From assembly GCF_019042215.1 (NCBI RefSeq), contig NZ_JAHQCS010000054.1, positions 1-40,386 of the forward strand: a stretch of 40,386 nucleotides of DNA. Reading direction: 5' to 3'. This DNA is from Evansella tamaricis. Its GTDB lineage: Bacteria > Bacillota > Bacilli > Bacillales > Salisediminibacteriaceae. Both the position numbers and the translations under genes were made by a program. The notes under the pieces are model-generated. The model did no database searches and was not told where the DNA came from. It saw nothing but the letters and a program-made list of their open reading frames with translations. Below are positions 23,856-35,442 of this stretch, one piece after another; within the stretch, counting starts at the first letter, position 1, and each line of letters starts with the position of its first letter.

Positions 23856-25085
23856 TTAAAATACTTGCATTTGAAGAGTTAGCTCCACTTCCTGCTTTTC
23901 CCCGTTACGATAAAAACCTACCATTAATGTATCGCCGATTCGTTTTTCCGTATACAAGTATTTCCTAAGATCATGGCCGTCACGTATCTCTTCACCGTCT
24001 AATTCCACAATAACGTCCCCTTCTTGAAGTCCCGCTATTTCTGCAGGGGAATTAGGTGTAACCCCTTGTAAGTAGACACCACCTTTTACATCCTCTGGAA
24101 GGCCCAGTGTATCATGCCAGTGAAAACTAGGTATCTCATTTAAGGAACTGATCATTACCCCCATCTGCGGACGTTGGACTTCTCCATATCTTTCAATATC
24201 TTCAATAACAGGTATTGCAATGGCTGTAGGAATAGCAAAACCAATTCCTTCCACAGCAGACTGTGCAATCTTCATGGAATTTATTCCAATTACTTCTCCT
24301 TGAATATTTAATAATGCACCACCGCTGTTCCCGGGATTAATTGCAGCATCCGTTTGAAGTACTTCTGCGTTCCAATCAGGCTGCCCGTTACCGCTTGTAT
24401 CCACTGGTATACTTCTTTCCACCGCACTAATAATACCTAACGTTACAGAACCTTCAAAGGATAGGGGATTCCCTATAGCGATGGCAGGTTCACCTGCTCT
24501 TAGAACATCAGAACTGCCAAACTCCGCAATGGTATCAATGTCTTCTGCATCTATAGTTAGAACTGCTAAATCGGTTAACGTGTCTTCCCCTACAAGCTCC
24601 GCAGGTACTCTTGACCCATTACTCAATGTCACATCAATTTGATTCGCCTGGTTTATAACATGTTGATTGGTTACGATAAAGGCACGATCACCTTCGACTT
24701 TATAAATCACACCTGAACCGGTTCCTTCTCCTCCACCAGAACTAAAAAACCCTCCAGTAGACGCCTGCCTCACATTGACAACACCAACTACTGCCTCCGA
24801 AACACGGTCAACCGCTTCAATGACTTCAGAAGTCATGGATATATTTACTGTATTTGTTGCTGCGGTTACTGCAGTTTCTGATTCATTTGATTGCTCCATC
24901 GAATCCAAGACTTGATGAGTCCCCTTTGGAACAATTTCATAGGGCAATATATTATAATTGGCCAGCACAGGAATAGTAAAAACAACGATTAATGCACCAA
25001 ATAGGGCACTGAAGAAAGAGTACAATGCTGATTTTTTAGTTCCTCTCTGTTCTCTTCTTGTTGGTTCATAATCATAGTATCCCAT
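23856..25085 (-). CDS. htrC: HtrA-family membrane-anchored serine protease
   Basis: A 409-residue Do-type protease of the wal locus (htrC/yyxA of B. subtilis). It has a short cytoplasmic N-terminus, one membrane anchor (about residues 22-44), and a trypsin-like domain outside the cell with H142 (VTNQHV), D172 (DLAVL) and S254 (NPGNSGGALL). A C-terminal PDZ domain (about residues 300-395) has GVTPNSPAEIAGLQEGDVIV. It degrades or controls misfolded secreted proteins. It is the last gene of the wal operon, with about 180 bases between it and walJ. The missing signal-peptide cleavage site fits a membrane anchor. Confidence 0.93.
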   Translation of the reverse strand: MGYYDYEPTRREQRGTKKSALYSFFSALFGALIVVFTIPVLANYNILPYEIVPKGTHQVLDSMEQSNESETAVTAATNTVNISMTSEVIEAVDRVSEAVVGVVNVRQASTGGFFSSGGGEGTGSGVIYKVEGDRAFIVTNQHVINQANQIDVTLSNGSRVPAELVGEDTLTDLAVLTIDAEDIDTIAEFGSSDVLRAGEPAIAIGNPLSFEGSVTLGIISAVERSIPVDTSGNGQPDWNAEVLQTDAAINPGNSGGALLNIQGEVIGINSMKIAQSAVEGIGFAIPTAIAIPVIEDIERYGEVQRPQMGVMISSLNEIPSFHWHDTLGLPEDVKGGVYLQGVTPNSPAEIAGLQEGDVIVELDGEEIRDGHDLRKYLYTEKRIGDTLMVGFYRNGEKQEVELTLQMQVF

Positions 25086-25265
25086 TAAAAACCCTCCTCT
25101 ATTGTTTAGCTTCTTTGTTTAGTGGAGAAAAGTCATGTGTACGAAACCGACAATTATATTTTACAAAACTAGTAATAAAAACGTCTATTAGTGCACGAGA
25201 TTTTCGATTATTTTTCACACAACAATAGGATTACCTTTAATGTGATACATTAAACATACATAGTA

Positions 25266-26060
25266 TTACACTGCAGTAAGAGGTGTTGGGTTAAAAGGAT
25301 CTGTATCAAATAGTTTCACACGTTTTCCAATCTCATACCCTTTCTCCTCCAACGTTTGATGAACAGTCATTCGGGCTAACTCTTTCATATTATTGTCAAG
25401 ACTCAGATGAGCAAGATACACATTTACTGGATCATCTGTCAGTATCTCACTTAATGCAATAGCTGCGTCCACATTGGATACATGACCTTCATCGCCTAAT
25501 ATTCTACGTTTGACACTCCAAGGATATTTCCCCATTCTAAGCATATCCATATCATGATTGGATTCAAAAACAAATGAGTTTGATCCTTTTGTGATCCCTT
25601 TAATTCGTTCACTAACATAACCTGTATCTGTTACAATTGAGAGTTTTCTACCATTGTGATGGAAGGTAAAAAACATTGGTTCTGCTGCATCATGGGATAC
25701 TCCAAAGGATTCAACATCTATGTTTCCAAATGATTTTGTTACTCCGGTTTCAAAATGGAACTTCTGCTCCACTGGAATCTTTCCAAGCCCGTTTTCCATT
25801 GCTTTCCATGTACGAGTATTTGCATAGATTGGTAGTTTATATTTCCTCGCAAGGATTCCTACACCTTTCACGTGATCACTATGTTCATGAGTTACTAGAA
25901 TCCCATTTAATTTTGAGGGAGATAATTTAATCTGCTCAAAACATTGCTCCATTTTTTTCCCGCTCAATCCAGCATCGATTAAGAGGCATTGATCATCTGT
26001 CTCCACATAAATGGAGTTCCCGGTGCTTCCGCTTGCGAGCACACTCACTCTTAAACTCAT
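25266..26060 (-). CDS. walJ: WalJ metallo-beta-lactamase-fold hydrolase
   Basis: This 264-residue protein is a metallo-beta-lactamase-fold hydrolase with the zinc motif [11 protein letters not shown] and an N-terminus [20 protein letters not shown] characteristic of YycJ/WalJ. Further metal ligands are likely in VSHDAAEP and [13 protein letters not shown]. The family has exonuclease-like activity and is linked to cell division and DNA replication coordination. AGGAGTGA precedes the ATG. It follows yycI with five bases between, at the usual place in the walRKHIJ operon. Confidence 0.93.
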   Translation of the reverse strand: MSLRVSVLASGSTGNSIYVETDDQCLLIDAGLSGKKMEQCFEQIKLSPSKLNGILVTHEHSDHVKGVGILARKYKLPIYANTRTWKAMENGLGKIPVEQKFHFETGVTKSFGNIDVESFGVSHDAAEPMFFTFHHNGRKLSIVTDTGYVSERIKGITKGSNSFVFESNHDMDMLRMGKYPWSVKRRILGDEGHVSNVDAAIALSEILTDDPVNVYLAHLSLDNNMKELARMTVHQTLEEKGYEIGKRVKLFDTDPFNPTPLTAV

Positions 26061-26066
26061 GCTGCA

Positions 26067-26861
26067 TCACTCCTGAATATTAATTGGTTGTACTTCCCCA
26101 TTTATTGCATTTACAAAATAAAATGTATCTTGCACTAACACTCTCCACATGGGTGCAAACACGCGAAACTCCAAATCAACCATTCCTTGGAGTGGATTAT
26201 AGAATCCTAATTCTGCCTCTTCAATAGTTGTATTTGCAGGGATATAGTTATCATTAAAAAGAATTTCAATTACTTTTACAGGTGACAGTAAGTCTTGCTC
26301 TCTCCCTTGTGGACTAATATCCATGAACATTTGTTGATAGCTGATAATTTCCAGGTCTTCATTTAGATTTATTTTTAAATGAAATGGCCCTTCTTTATGA
26401 TTATCAATTGCTCTTCCTTCAAATGTTTGGTGCATTCCAATATACATTTCCTCTTCATTGTAAACAGTAAAAACGTATTGATCCCCATAAAGAACATATT
26501 GTTCAACAAAAGAATTAACAACTGCGGGGATATTTCCTTCCACTAACCGATATGGAGTATCTAAAGTGGAATAAATCGTTTCATCTCTTAATACTTCAAT
26601 TTCCTGATTTTCCAACTGCTCCGTAAGGATTAGTTGGTTAAAGGTACGGAATGAACCAGTTATTGGTGACCCTGATTTTACTTCATCCGAATTGTTAATT
26701 GCAATATTAATCTCATTCTCTTGAAGTTTTTCCTGTAATGTTGACTGTGTAAGCATATTTAAATTACTGTCGCTTTGTTTTTCTATAAGTTGATATCCCA
26801 AAAAAAGGTTCAGTAAAAAGAATGTGGCAATAAAAATTGATTTTGTTTTACTCCAATCCAT
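26067..26861 (-). CDS. walI: YycI/WalI regulator of WalK
   Basis: This 264-residue protein has a short cytoplasmic N-terminus, a transmembrane segment (KSIFIATFFLLNLFLGYQLI) and an extracytoplasmic YycI domain with the fold shared with YycH. Together with YycH it forms a membrane complex that controls the WalK sensor kinase. AAGGTGG precedes the ATG, which overlaps the yycH 3' end by 14 bases. Length and position in the operon are as expected. Confidence 0.93.
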   Translation of the reverse strand: MDWSKTKSIFIATFFLLNLFLGYQLIEKQSDSNLNMLTQSTLQEKLQENEINIAINNSDEVKSGSPITGSFRTFNQLILTEQLENQEIEVLRDETIYSTLDTPYRLVEGNIPAVVNSFVEQYVLYGDQYVFTVYNEEEMYIGMHQTFEGRAIDNHKEGPFHLKINLNEDLEIISYQQMFMDISPQGREQDLLSPVKVIEILFNDNYIPANTTIEEAELGFYNPLQGMVDLEFRVFAPMWRVLVQDTFYFVNAINGEVQPINIQE

Positions 26862-28194
26862 TTAGACCACCTTCTTCCCGACTGACAAGTTTCCATCTAT
26901 CTCTTTCCTTCACAAACCATGATGGTTTAAATGTCGTAAATGACTGTCTTTTCTCCATGAAATATCCTATTTTTATATCTTCGATTTGATCTATTTCAAT
27001 TGTTTCACTCTCTTCAATTATTTCCATGATCCGATCATAAGATGGGATATTGAATTCCAATTCAAGGGGAACGTAGTCCTCCTCTTCCATAGTAAATAAA
27101 GGACGAGTATATTCCGTGATTTGATTCACATCTCTTCTTAATTCCATCGTATAATACTCTACTCTATTATTGTTAATTCCTAATACAGGAAGTCCGTTCA
27201 TTGTCATTCTGAAAATGACTTGATCAATTAAGTTCGAGTGATTCCAATAATCTACTCGATACTTATCAGTCCAGCCTGAATGACCATTAATAAAATCAAT
27301 ACTGTCTTCCACCACATTCCCTTCCTGAATGGTTAATGTACTGCCTGACCTTGGGTGAGCGTATCTTAATACATTACTGTTTTCCACAACATACATAATT
27401 CTATTTCCATCCGTGTAGACCTCATCATTTCCCTGGAAATAGTGTTTAACAAATTCAGGATCTCCAAACAATGCTTGCTTAAATGAATCAGGATTTATAG
27501 AATTTACAGAGAAATAAGTATAACCTTTCATACTGAAACCCTCTGAAGGTACATAATTGATTTTCCGGTAGGAACTCTCTAAATTCATATTAAAGTCCAA
27601 AGCTCTGACTGGTACATATAATTCATTTTCAAATCCAGTATGATAAGACTGAAGTTGATTTTCTGATATTTGTGTATTACCTTGGTACATCATTTCTTCT
27701 TCAAAGGAAATAAAACGTATAATCACTTCTGGATCCGTGGATTTCTCATTTACATAAATAAGAATTCTGTCGATTGTTTCCAATGGAATATCAATTTCAT
27801 TCATGTTTACAATACGCTGTAACCAACTTTTGTGAAGTTTTTGAGAGAATATTAACTCAATACCCTTATATTGATTATCCATTGACGGAGGTTTTGTATA
27901 TGTTGGAATGAGTTGATCAACCTCAATATTACGAACATTTTCCATTATTTCTTGATAAGTTTCTTCTAACGGCTGAAGCCAATATTGATCCTCTTCCTCA
28001 TGAATAACAATTTGACTTGGTATTAAAAATGAGGATATTGTTCTCTCTTCCCCAATTCTTTCACTTTCAATAAAACTAGTCTCTGATGATTCCAATACTT
28101 TGTATTCAGGTTGATACGTCCAAATCATCCAAGTAAGAAAAACACTACTTATAATGAGCAACCAAAGTATGACGGTTTTAATATGTTCGATCAT
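26848..28194 (-). CDS. walH: YycH/WalH regulator of WalK
   Basis: A 448-residue protein with one N-terminal transmembrane helix (HIKTVILWLLIISSVFLTW) and a large extracytoplasmic YycH domain. It acts with YycI on WalK activity. The open frame starts at 28200, but GAGG lies right next to that ATG. The ATG two codons on (28194) is six bases from GAGG and preferred. Its 5' end overlaps the walK 3' end by about 17 bases, implying coupled translation. Confidence 0.92.
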   Translation of the reverse strand: MIEHIKTVILWLLIISSVFLTWMIWTYQPEYKVLESSETSFIESERIGEERTISSFLIPSQIVIHEEEDQYWLQPLEETYQEIMENVRNIEVDQLIPTYTKPPSMDNQYKGIELIFSQKLHKSWLQRIVNMNEIDIPLETIDRILIYVNEKSTDPEVIIRFISFEEEMMYQGNTQISENQLQSYHTGFENELYVPVRALDFNMNLESSYRKINYVPSEGFSMKGYTYFSVNSINPDSFKQALFGDPEFVKHYFQGNDEVYTDGNRIMYVVENSNVLRYAHPRSGSTLTIQEGNVVEDSIDFINGHSGWTDKYRVDYWNHSNLIDQVIFRMTMNGLPVLGINNNRVEYYTMELRRDVNQITEYTRPLFTMEEEDYVPLELEFNIPSYDRIMEIIEESETIEIDQIEDIKIGYFMEKRQSFTTFKPSWFVKERDRWKLVSREEGGLNGLE

Positions 28195-30010
28195 CTTCAT
28201 CCTCGTTCACCGCCTCATCATATGGAAGACTAAATGAGATAGCCGTACCTTTACCCCAATCACTACTAACCCAAATATTACCTCCGTGGGCTAGCACAAT
28301 CTCCTTTGCTATGGCTAGTCCTAATCCAGTACCTCCTAAATTTCTTGAGCGAGCCTTATCAACACGATAAAATCTGTCAAACACATATGGAATATTTTCT
28401 TTAGGTATTCCCACGCCTTCGTCTTTTATCGTTACAATCACTCTTTCTTTCTCCTCTTTTACTACACATGAAATTGTTCCTCCCTCAGGGGAATATTTCA
28501 CTGCATTCGATAGAATATTATCCATTAGCTGTGTTAATTTGTCCCTGTCACCTATAATAAACACATCTTTACTTGGAACTTTTATTTTAAATAAGATGGA
28601 TTCATTTTTGGTTGACATCTGAAATCGTTCCACGATTTGTTCTGTAAACAATGTTAGGTTAATGGTTGCAATATTCATTTGATAATCTTTACTATCCATC
28701 TTTGATAGTTGTAACAAATCATTAACTAACCTAATCATTCTTTCTGTTTCATTTTGTGTCACGTTAATAAATCTCGGTGCAATTTCTGGATCTTCCAATG
28801 CCCCATCAGCTAATGCTTCCAGATAACTTTTCATTGATGTGAGTGGAGTTCTTAGTTCATGTGAGACATTTGCAACAAATTCTCTTCTTTCGTCTTCGAT
28901 ACGTTCCTGCTCCGTCACATCATGTAAAACTGCAATCAATCCGTTTTGATTTCCATTTTCTTTTTCAATTATCGAAAAATGTGCTTCTAGAATTAATTCA
29001 TGATCCGCGTTATCAAAATCTAATAGAATAGGGTCAGTAAAACGATAAAGATCTTCTAATTTTAAGAACTTGTCTAAATTTAATACCTTTGTAAGTTCCA
29101 TTTGCAAAACATCTTCTTGTTTTTTAAGGAGCATTTCTTCTGCCCGCTTGTTCATTAATATAACATTACCATTTTTATCCGTAGCTATGACACCGTCTGT
29201 CATATGTGTTAAAACGGATGTAAGCTTCCTCTTCTCTCCCTCTGTTGTTGCATTTGCGTCTTGGAGTTTGTTGGTTAAAACATTAAATGCATTTGCTAAT
29301 TGTCCAATTTCATCATTACCATAAACTTTAACACTTTGAGTAAAATCACCTTTCCCCATAACTACGGCCTGTCTTTTCATATCCACAATTGGTCTTGTAA
29401 TAGTTCTTGCTAAAAGGATACCTAATATTGCAGTTATACCAAGAGCGATCACTGTGCCTGTCATTAATATATGATTAATTTGTTGCATTTGCTCGTATAT
29501 CTCTTCCATCGATGCTTCAATATAAATGGCACCAATAATAGTATCATCAGAATGTATTGGTATCGCTAATACTCTAATAAGATTCCCTGATTGATTAACT
29601 GCAGTGTCTGTACCTTCTATACCAAAAAGTGCCCGTTTTACTAAATAGTTTGTTGTTCGTTTTCCGATATTTTGTCTTTGAGTAGGATTTGTAACACTTA
29701 TTACTGTGTTATGAGAATCGATTACTTGTACATCTGTACCTTCGATATTATATAGTTCAAATAGAAGACTGCTTACGCGGGAAGTAAGAGTCCGCTCTGT
29801 TTCTTCTTGATCCCTAGTCATTTCTTGTTCCACATTATATGAAAGTAATTTTGCACGTTCTGTCAACGTCTCCAAAAAGTTCTCTTCTAACTCATCTTCC
29901 AGTTTACCAGTAAAATAAACCCCTATTACTTGCATGGCAATAAGTATTAAAAGAACATAAATAATTACGATTTTTACATGGATCGATTTATAAATACTGA
30001 TTTTATCCAT
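28178..30010 (-). CDS. walK: WalK sensor histidine kinase
   Basis: The essential sensor kinase controlling cell-wall metabolism. From the MDKISIYKSI start there are two transmembrane helices (about residues 14-35 and 180-203), an extracytoplasmic sensing loop, HAMP, PAS (TDGVIATDKNGNVILMN), the phosphoacceptor helix FVANVSHELRTPLT (His near residue 384) and an ATPase domain with NAVKYSPEGG and GTGLGLAIAKEIV. The frame opens at 30031, but AGGAGAAG lies before the ATG at 30010, two bases past the walR stop. The 610-residue length is usual. It phosphorylates WalR, encoded just upstream. Confidence 0.95.
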   Translation of the reverse strand: MDKISIYKSIHVKIVIIYVLLILIAMQVIGVYFTGKLEDELEENFLETLTERAKLLSYNVEQEMTRDQEETERTLTSRVSSLLFELYNIEGTDVQVIDSHNTVISVTNPTQRQNIGKRTTNYLVKRALFGIEGTDTAVNQSGNLIRVLAIPIHSDDTIIGAIYIEASMEEIYEQMQQINHILMTGTVIALGITAILGILLARTITRPIVDMKRQAVVMGKGDFTQSVKVYGNDEIGQLANAFNVLTNKLQDANATTEGEKRKLTSVLTHMTDGVIATDKNGNVILMNKRAEEMLLKKQEDVLQMELTKVLNLDKFLKLEDLYRFTDPILLDFDNADHELILEAHFSIIEKENGNQNGLIAVLHDVTEQERIEDERREFVANVSHELRTPLTSMKSYLEALADGALEDPEIAPRFINVTQNETERMIRLVNDLLQLSKMDSKDYQMNIATINLTLFTEQIVERFQMSTKNESILFKIKVPSKDVFIIGDRDKLTQLMDNILSNAVKYSPEGGTISCVVKEEKERVIVTIKDEGVGIPKENIPYVFDRFYRVDKARSRNLGGTGLGLAIAKEIVLAHGGNIWVSSDWGKGTAISFSLPYDEAVNEDEDDRTY

Positions 30011-30011
30011 A

Positions 30012-30719
30012 CTACTTCTCCTGATCAGCATTCCTTAGATAATATCCAACGCCTCGACGGGTTACAATCCAAGTAGGATGACTTGGATTATCCTCTACTT
30101 TTTCCCTGAGTCTTCTAACAGTAACATCAACGGTTCGGACGTCCCCAAAATAATCGTATCCCCATACGGCTTGGAGCAAATGCTCCCTAGTCATAACTTG
30201 ACCAAGATGTTTGGCTAAATAATAAATAAGCTCAAATTCACGATGGGTTAGTTCAATTGGTTCGTCCCGTTTCGATACTAGATAGGCATCTGGTTGTATT
30301 AATAAAGGTCCCACTTCAATATTCTTTTTCCCGTGTTCTGTTTCTTTTGATTTCTGATTTCTACGAAGGTTTGCTTTTACCCTAGCAATAATTTCCCTTG
30401 TACTAAATGGTTTTGTTACATAGTCATCAGCGCCTAGTTCAAGCCCCAGTACTTTATCAATTTCAGAATCCTTTGCTGTAAGCATAATGATAGGCATATC
30501 AAATGTTTTTCGAACTTCTCTACAAACTTCCATCCCGTCTAAATATGGGAGCATAATATCTAATAATATTAAATCTGGCGTAAACTTTTTGACTTTATCA
30601 ACTGCATCATTTCCATCGTATGCACATATTACTTCATAACCTTCTTTTTCTAAGCCAAACTTTAAAATATCAGCGATAGGCTGTTCATCATCCACGACAA
30701 GAATTCTTTGTTTATCCAT
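30012..30719 (-). CDS. walR: WalR response regulator
   Basis: An OmpR/PhoB-type response regulator of 235 residues. The receiver domain (1-118) begins [15 protein letters not shown] with phosphoacceptor D54 in ILLDIMLP. The winged-helix DNA-binding domain ends with [20 protein letters not shown] and RGVGYYLR. It controls autolysin and wall-synthesis genes. AGGAGCTGG precedes the ATG. A 14-bp perfect palindrome (AGTCTTATAAGACT, 30739-30752) lies just before the ribosome binding site. The sequence is highly conserved in Bacilli. Confidence 0.97.
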   Translation of the reverse strand: MDKQRILVVDDEQPIADILKFGLEKEGYEVICAYDGNDAVDKVKKFTPDLILLDIMLPYLDGMEVCREVRKTFDMPIIMLTAKDSEIDKVLGLELGADDYVTKPFSTREIIARVKANLRRNQKSKETEHGKKNIEVGPLLIQPDAYLVSKRDEPIELTHREFELIYYLAKHLGQVMTREHLLQAVWGYDYFGDVRTVDVTVRRLREKVEDNPSHPTWIVTRRGVGYYLRNADQEK

Positions 30720-30856
30720 CGTTTTTACCAGCTCCTGTAGTCTTATAAGACTAAATTTATCATCCTATACTTCCTATATTCTATCACATTCATCAAAACT
30801 TTTTTAATATCAGGAAATAGTGATTATTGTCTGTTTTACGATTATTTATCATAAAA

Positions 30857-30884
30857 TCCCCCTAAGCTAAAATTGCTTAGAGGG
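30857..30884 (-). terminator. Intrinsic terminator of the M23 peptidase gene
   Basis: CCCCCTAAGC pairs with GCTTAGAGGG around seven bases, followed on the minus strand by ATTTTAT. It lies 15 bases past the stop and upstream of walR. Confidence 0.75.
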
Positions 30885-30899
30885 TTTAAAGCAAATTAT

Positions 30900-32381
30900 T
30901 TATCTGTTTAGGTAATCCATTGGGTTTTTCAATTCACCATCTTTCGTTACTTCGAAGTGTAAGTGAATTCCAGTTGAGTTACCAGTAGTACCCATTTTAC
31001 CAATAACTTGTCCTTTTCCAACTGTTTGACCAACACTAACGTCTATCCTTTCTAAGTGTGCATATAAAGTTTCCATTCCATTATTATGATTTATTCGAAT
31101 GGTATTCCCATATCCATTTTCCCAGCCAGCTGATTTTATTGTTCCATTATCTGCTGCTAGGATATTAAAGTTTGATGGCCGTGCAATATCAATCCCTCTG
31201 TGAAACCTTCCCCATCTATTACCCATGTAACTGGATATATATCCACCTACAGCCGGCCACGACAGTTGACCTGTTCCACGTGAAGGTGAAGTTTTAGTTC
31301 CCCTAACCACAATTTTATTAATCGGTTCTTTCTTTATATTTTCTGAAACTACCTTTGATTCTACAGACCGTCCATTTTCATATGTAACGGTATAATGTAC
31401 TTCTTTGATTCCTTCTTTACCATCTTGTTTTACATTACTAGTTCCCTGCCACATATCGCTATCTTCTATTGTTTCTGTGTCATATTCTATTGTTTCTTCT
31501 TTTTTTAATTCCTTTTCTACTAAAACGGAAGTCAAAGGTTCTAACACCGTAACTTTTAATTGATCTCCCACTTGTAATAATGTGTTTTCTGAAATTTCAG
31601 GATTGATTTCTTTTATTTCCTCCATAGAAAGATCATGTTCACTGGCAATTGAACTTAACACATCTCCCTCTTTTACAGTGTATACCTCTTCCTCTAAAAC
31701 TCCGTTCGTGATGATTTCAAAAGCTTCCTTTATACTCAGTATATCATCAGGATCAGCCAAAGATTCCTTCCAAGTAATTTCTTCAGAAAAACTAATATCT
31801 AAGATTCTTTCATCACCAACAAAAAGTTCTTCTAAATCTTCTTCTGTTTCGGATAAGGATCTATACTGGTTAAATTCTTCTTCGGAAATATATTCAAGGG
31901 TAATCCATTTCAATAGCTGCTCCATGTCCTCTTTTCCATTTATTTGCCCAATAAAATCTTCTCCAACTTGTAATTCAAATGATTCTGCCGAAATGATTGA
32001 TGATTTTTCTAATGATTCAAGCGTATCTTCATTATTAGACTGATCATTAAATACTATCTCTGGTACTAAGTATAAGTCTTTATTCAAACGAAGAATGTAA
32101 CCTTCATATTTCTTTGAATAGTTTTCTATGAAATCTTTTTCAAATTCTTTTATTAAATTCGGATCATCTACTACTCCAACTCTCTCGTCTCCAAAGAAAA
32201 CATGATAGACTGTTTCAATGGAATATGGATTATCAATCCCTTCTTCATTAGCAGATACTTCCCATGTATAAAAAATCATGAAACATAATAGTATAATTAA
32301 AACTGCCATTAATTTTTTTCCTGCAAAAATCAACATACCAGTCATGGTTGAATCAGATAAGAAAAGTTGACTTGGTCTCAT
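30900..32381 (-). CDS. Membrane/secreted M23 metallopeptidase with LysM and G5 domains
   Basis: A 493-residue cell-wall hydrolase. After a cytoplasmic start and a membrane helix (about residues 22-45) comes a long N-terminal region, then a LysM domain (YTVKEGDVLSSIASEHDLSM to LQVGDQLKV). A G5-like region (VEKELKKEETIEYDTETIED) follows. The C-terminal M23 domain has HRGIDIARP and LYAHLERIDVSVGQ, with the last zinc ligand in IHLHFEVTKDG. It would cut peptidoglycan peptide bonds. The frame opens further up at 32399, but AGGAGGAAAATA precedes the ATG at 32381. Its place between purA and walR is usual in related genera, and regulation by WalR is plausible. Confidence 0.88.
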   Translation of the reverse strand: MRPSQLFLSDSTMTGMLIFAGKKLMAVLIILLCFMIFYTWEVSANEEGIDNPYSIETVYHVFFGDERVGVVDDPNLIKEFEKDFIENYSKKYEGYILRLNKDLYLVPEIVFNDQSNNEDTLESLEKSSIISAESFELQVGEDFIGQINGKEDMEQLLKWITLEYISEEEFNQYRSLSETEEDLEELFVGDERILDISFSEEITWKESLADPDDILSIKEAFEIITNGVLEEEVYTVKEGDVLSSIASEHDLSMEEIKEINPEISENTLLQVGDQLKVTVLEPLTSVLVEKELKKEETIEYDTETIEDSDMWQGTSNVKQDGKEGIKEVHYTVTYENGRSVESKVVSENIKKEPINKIVVRGTKTSPSRGTGQLSWPAVGGYISSYMGNRWGRFHRGIDIARPSNFNILAADNGTIKSAGWENGYGNTIRINHNNGMETLYAHLERIDVSVGQTVGKGQVIGKMGTTGNSTGIHLHFEVTKDGELKNPMDYLNR

Positions 32382-32399
32382 TATTTTCCTCCTATACAT

Positions 32400-32697
32400 T
32401 CAGGGTAGATATTATTCAGATTATTAAACTTGTTTTGATAGATAATATTTCCCATCTATTAGCATGTGTCATTTTATCATAAATTAGTAGATATGGGAGA
32501 CTACAGTTAAAAACGTAAAAAAACTGTATTACTAATGTTACATTTTTATCAAAAATACTACTAATTAGACATACTATTGAAACTTTTCTACTATTAGTTG
32601 ATGATATTGATGAAATTATCTAGAGTACATGATGTCTCATGTCGTAATTTGATGGATCATATAGACTTGTATTCTCTAAATAGTTAAACAATATAAA
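32400..32697. other. AT-rich non-coding stretch upstream of the M23 gene
   Basis: About 300 very AT-rich bases with no gene. It should contain the promoter of the M23 gene. I see no clear inverted repeat or RNA. Confidence 0.35.
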
Positions 32698-32729
32698 AAG
32701 CTTAACTACATATTTTAGTAGTTAAGCTT
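32698..32729 (-). terminator. Terminator of the tRNA operon
   Basis: AAGCTTAACTAC and GTAGTTAAGCTT form a perfect 12-bp stem with an eight-base loop, 11 bases past the 3' end of tRNA-Thr, followed on the minus strand by TTTATATT. Confidence 0.75.
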
Positions 32730-32740
32730 ATATTATGTAA

Positions 32741-32816
<76 letters not shown>

Positions 32817-32827
32817 TAATTTAGTAG

Positions 32828-32903
32828 TGGTGGCTCGGGACGGAATCGAACCGCCGACACATGGATTTTCAGTCCATTGCTCTACCGACTGAGCTACCGA
32901 GCC
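32828..32903 (-). tRNA. tRNA-Phe (anticodon GAA)
   Basis: A 76-nt cloverleaf with encoded ACCA. Acceptor GGCTCGG, anticodon loop CTGAAAA between ATGGA and TCCAT, T-loop GTTCGATTC. Confidence 0.95.
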
Positions 32904-32924
32904 AAAATGGGGTTATAAGATAAA

Positions 32925-33000
32925 TGGCGGTCCCGACGGGAATCGAACCCGCGATCTCCTGCGTGACAGGCAGGCATGTTAACCGCTACACCACGGGACC
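32925..33000 (-). tRNA. tRNA-Asp (anticodon GTC)
   Basis: A 76-nt cloverleaf with encoded GCCA end. Acceptor GGTCCCG, anticodon loop CTGTCAC between CCTGC and GCAGG, T-loop GTTCGATTC. Confidence 0.95.
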
Positions 33001-33107
33001 TTATTTTATGATACTAATGTTTAAAAAATAAAAAAAAATTAGCTTCTAAAACTATTAAAATACTCAGTGGTTACGAGCGCTTGTATTAATTCTCATGGGA
33101 ATATAAT

Positions 33108-33456
<349 letters not shown>

Positions 33457-33526
33457 TACTTTTTTAGTATGTGAGGTTACTCTGGTTATTATACATTATA
33501 TTTATATATTTTGTAAATCTATATAT

Positions 33527-33601
33527 TGGTGACCCGTACGGGATTCGAACCCGTGTTACCGCCGTGAAAGGGCGGTGTCTTAACCACTTGACCAACGGGC
33601 C
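33527..33601 (-). tRNA. tRNA-Glu (anticodon TTC)
   Basis: A 75-nt cloverleaf with encoded ACCA. Acceptor GGCCCGT, anticodon loop CTTTCAC between CCGCC and GGCGG, T-loop GTTCGAATC. First gene in the transcription order of the cluster. Confidence 0.95.
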
Positions 33602-33763
33602 AATTTTTGTGGTTATTCATAACTGCAATAATGCATCGATAACCTTGATTGGTCTCATTCCTTGGCGACAAGAATTATCTTATCACCTTCCAGCTTATAT
33701 TGCAACTTCTTTTTCTGAAATAGATGTCTGTTATTTTAATGTAATTTATTCCATTTAGTATTA

Positions 33764-33803
33764 TAGCTGTCTCTAGTTGTATAAAATTCTCTAGAGACAG
33801 CTA
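33764..33803. terminator. Terminator-like hairpin downstream of purA
   Basis: TAGCTGTCTCTAG pairs perfectly with CTAGAGACAGCTA around 14 bases. It lies 12 bases past the purA stop. The T-rich flank is weak on the purA side and better in the opposite direction (TTTTCCTTATT). Confidence 0.6.
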
Positions 33804-33815
33804 TTTTCCTTATTG

Positions 33816-35442
<1,627 letters not shown>

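Noticed and set aside
31582-32043. 153-codon plus-strand ORF within the M23 gene
   Set aside because: Serine-rich shadow of the acidic region of the real minus-strand gene.
33471-33758. 95-codon plus-strand ORF over the tRNA-Glu gene
   Set aside because: It is translated antisense tRNA (GIRTRVT-like strings) with no independent support.
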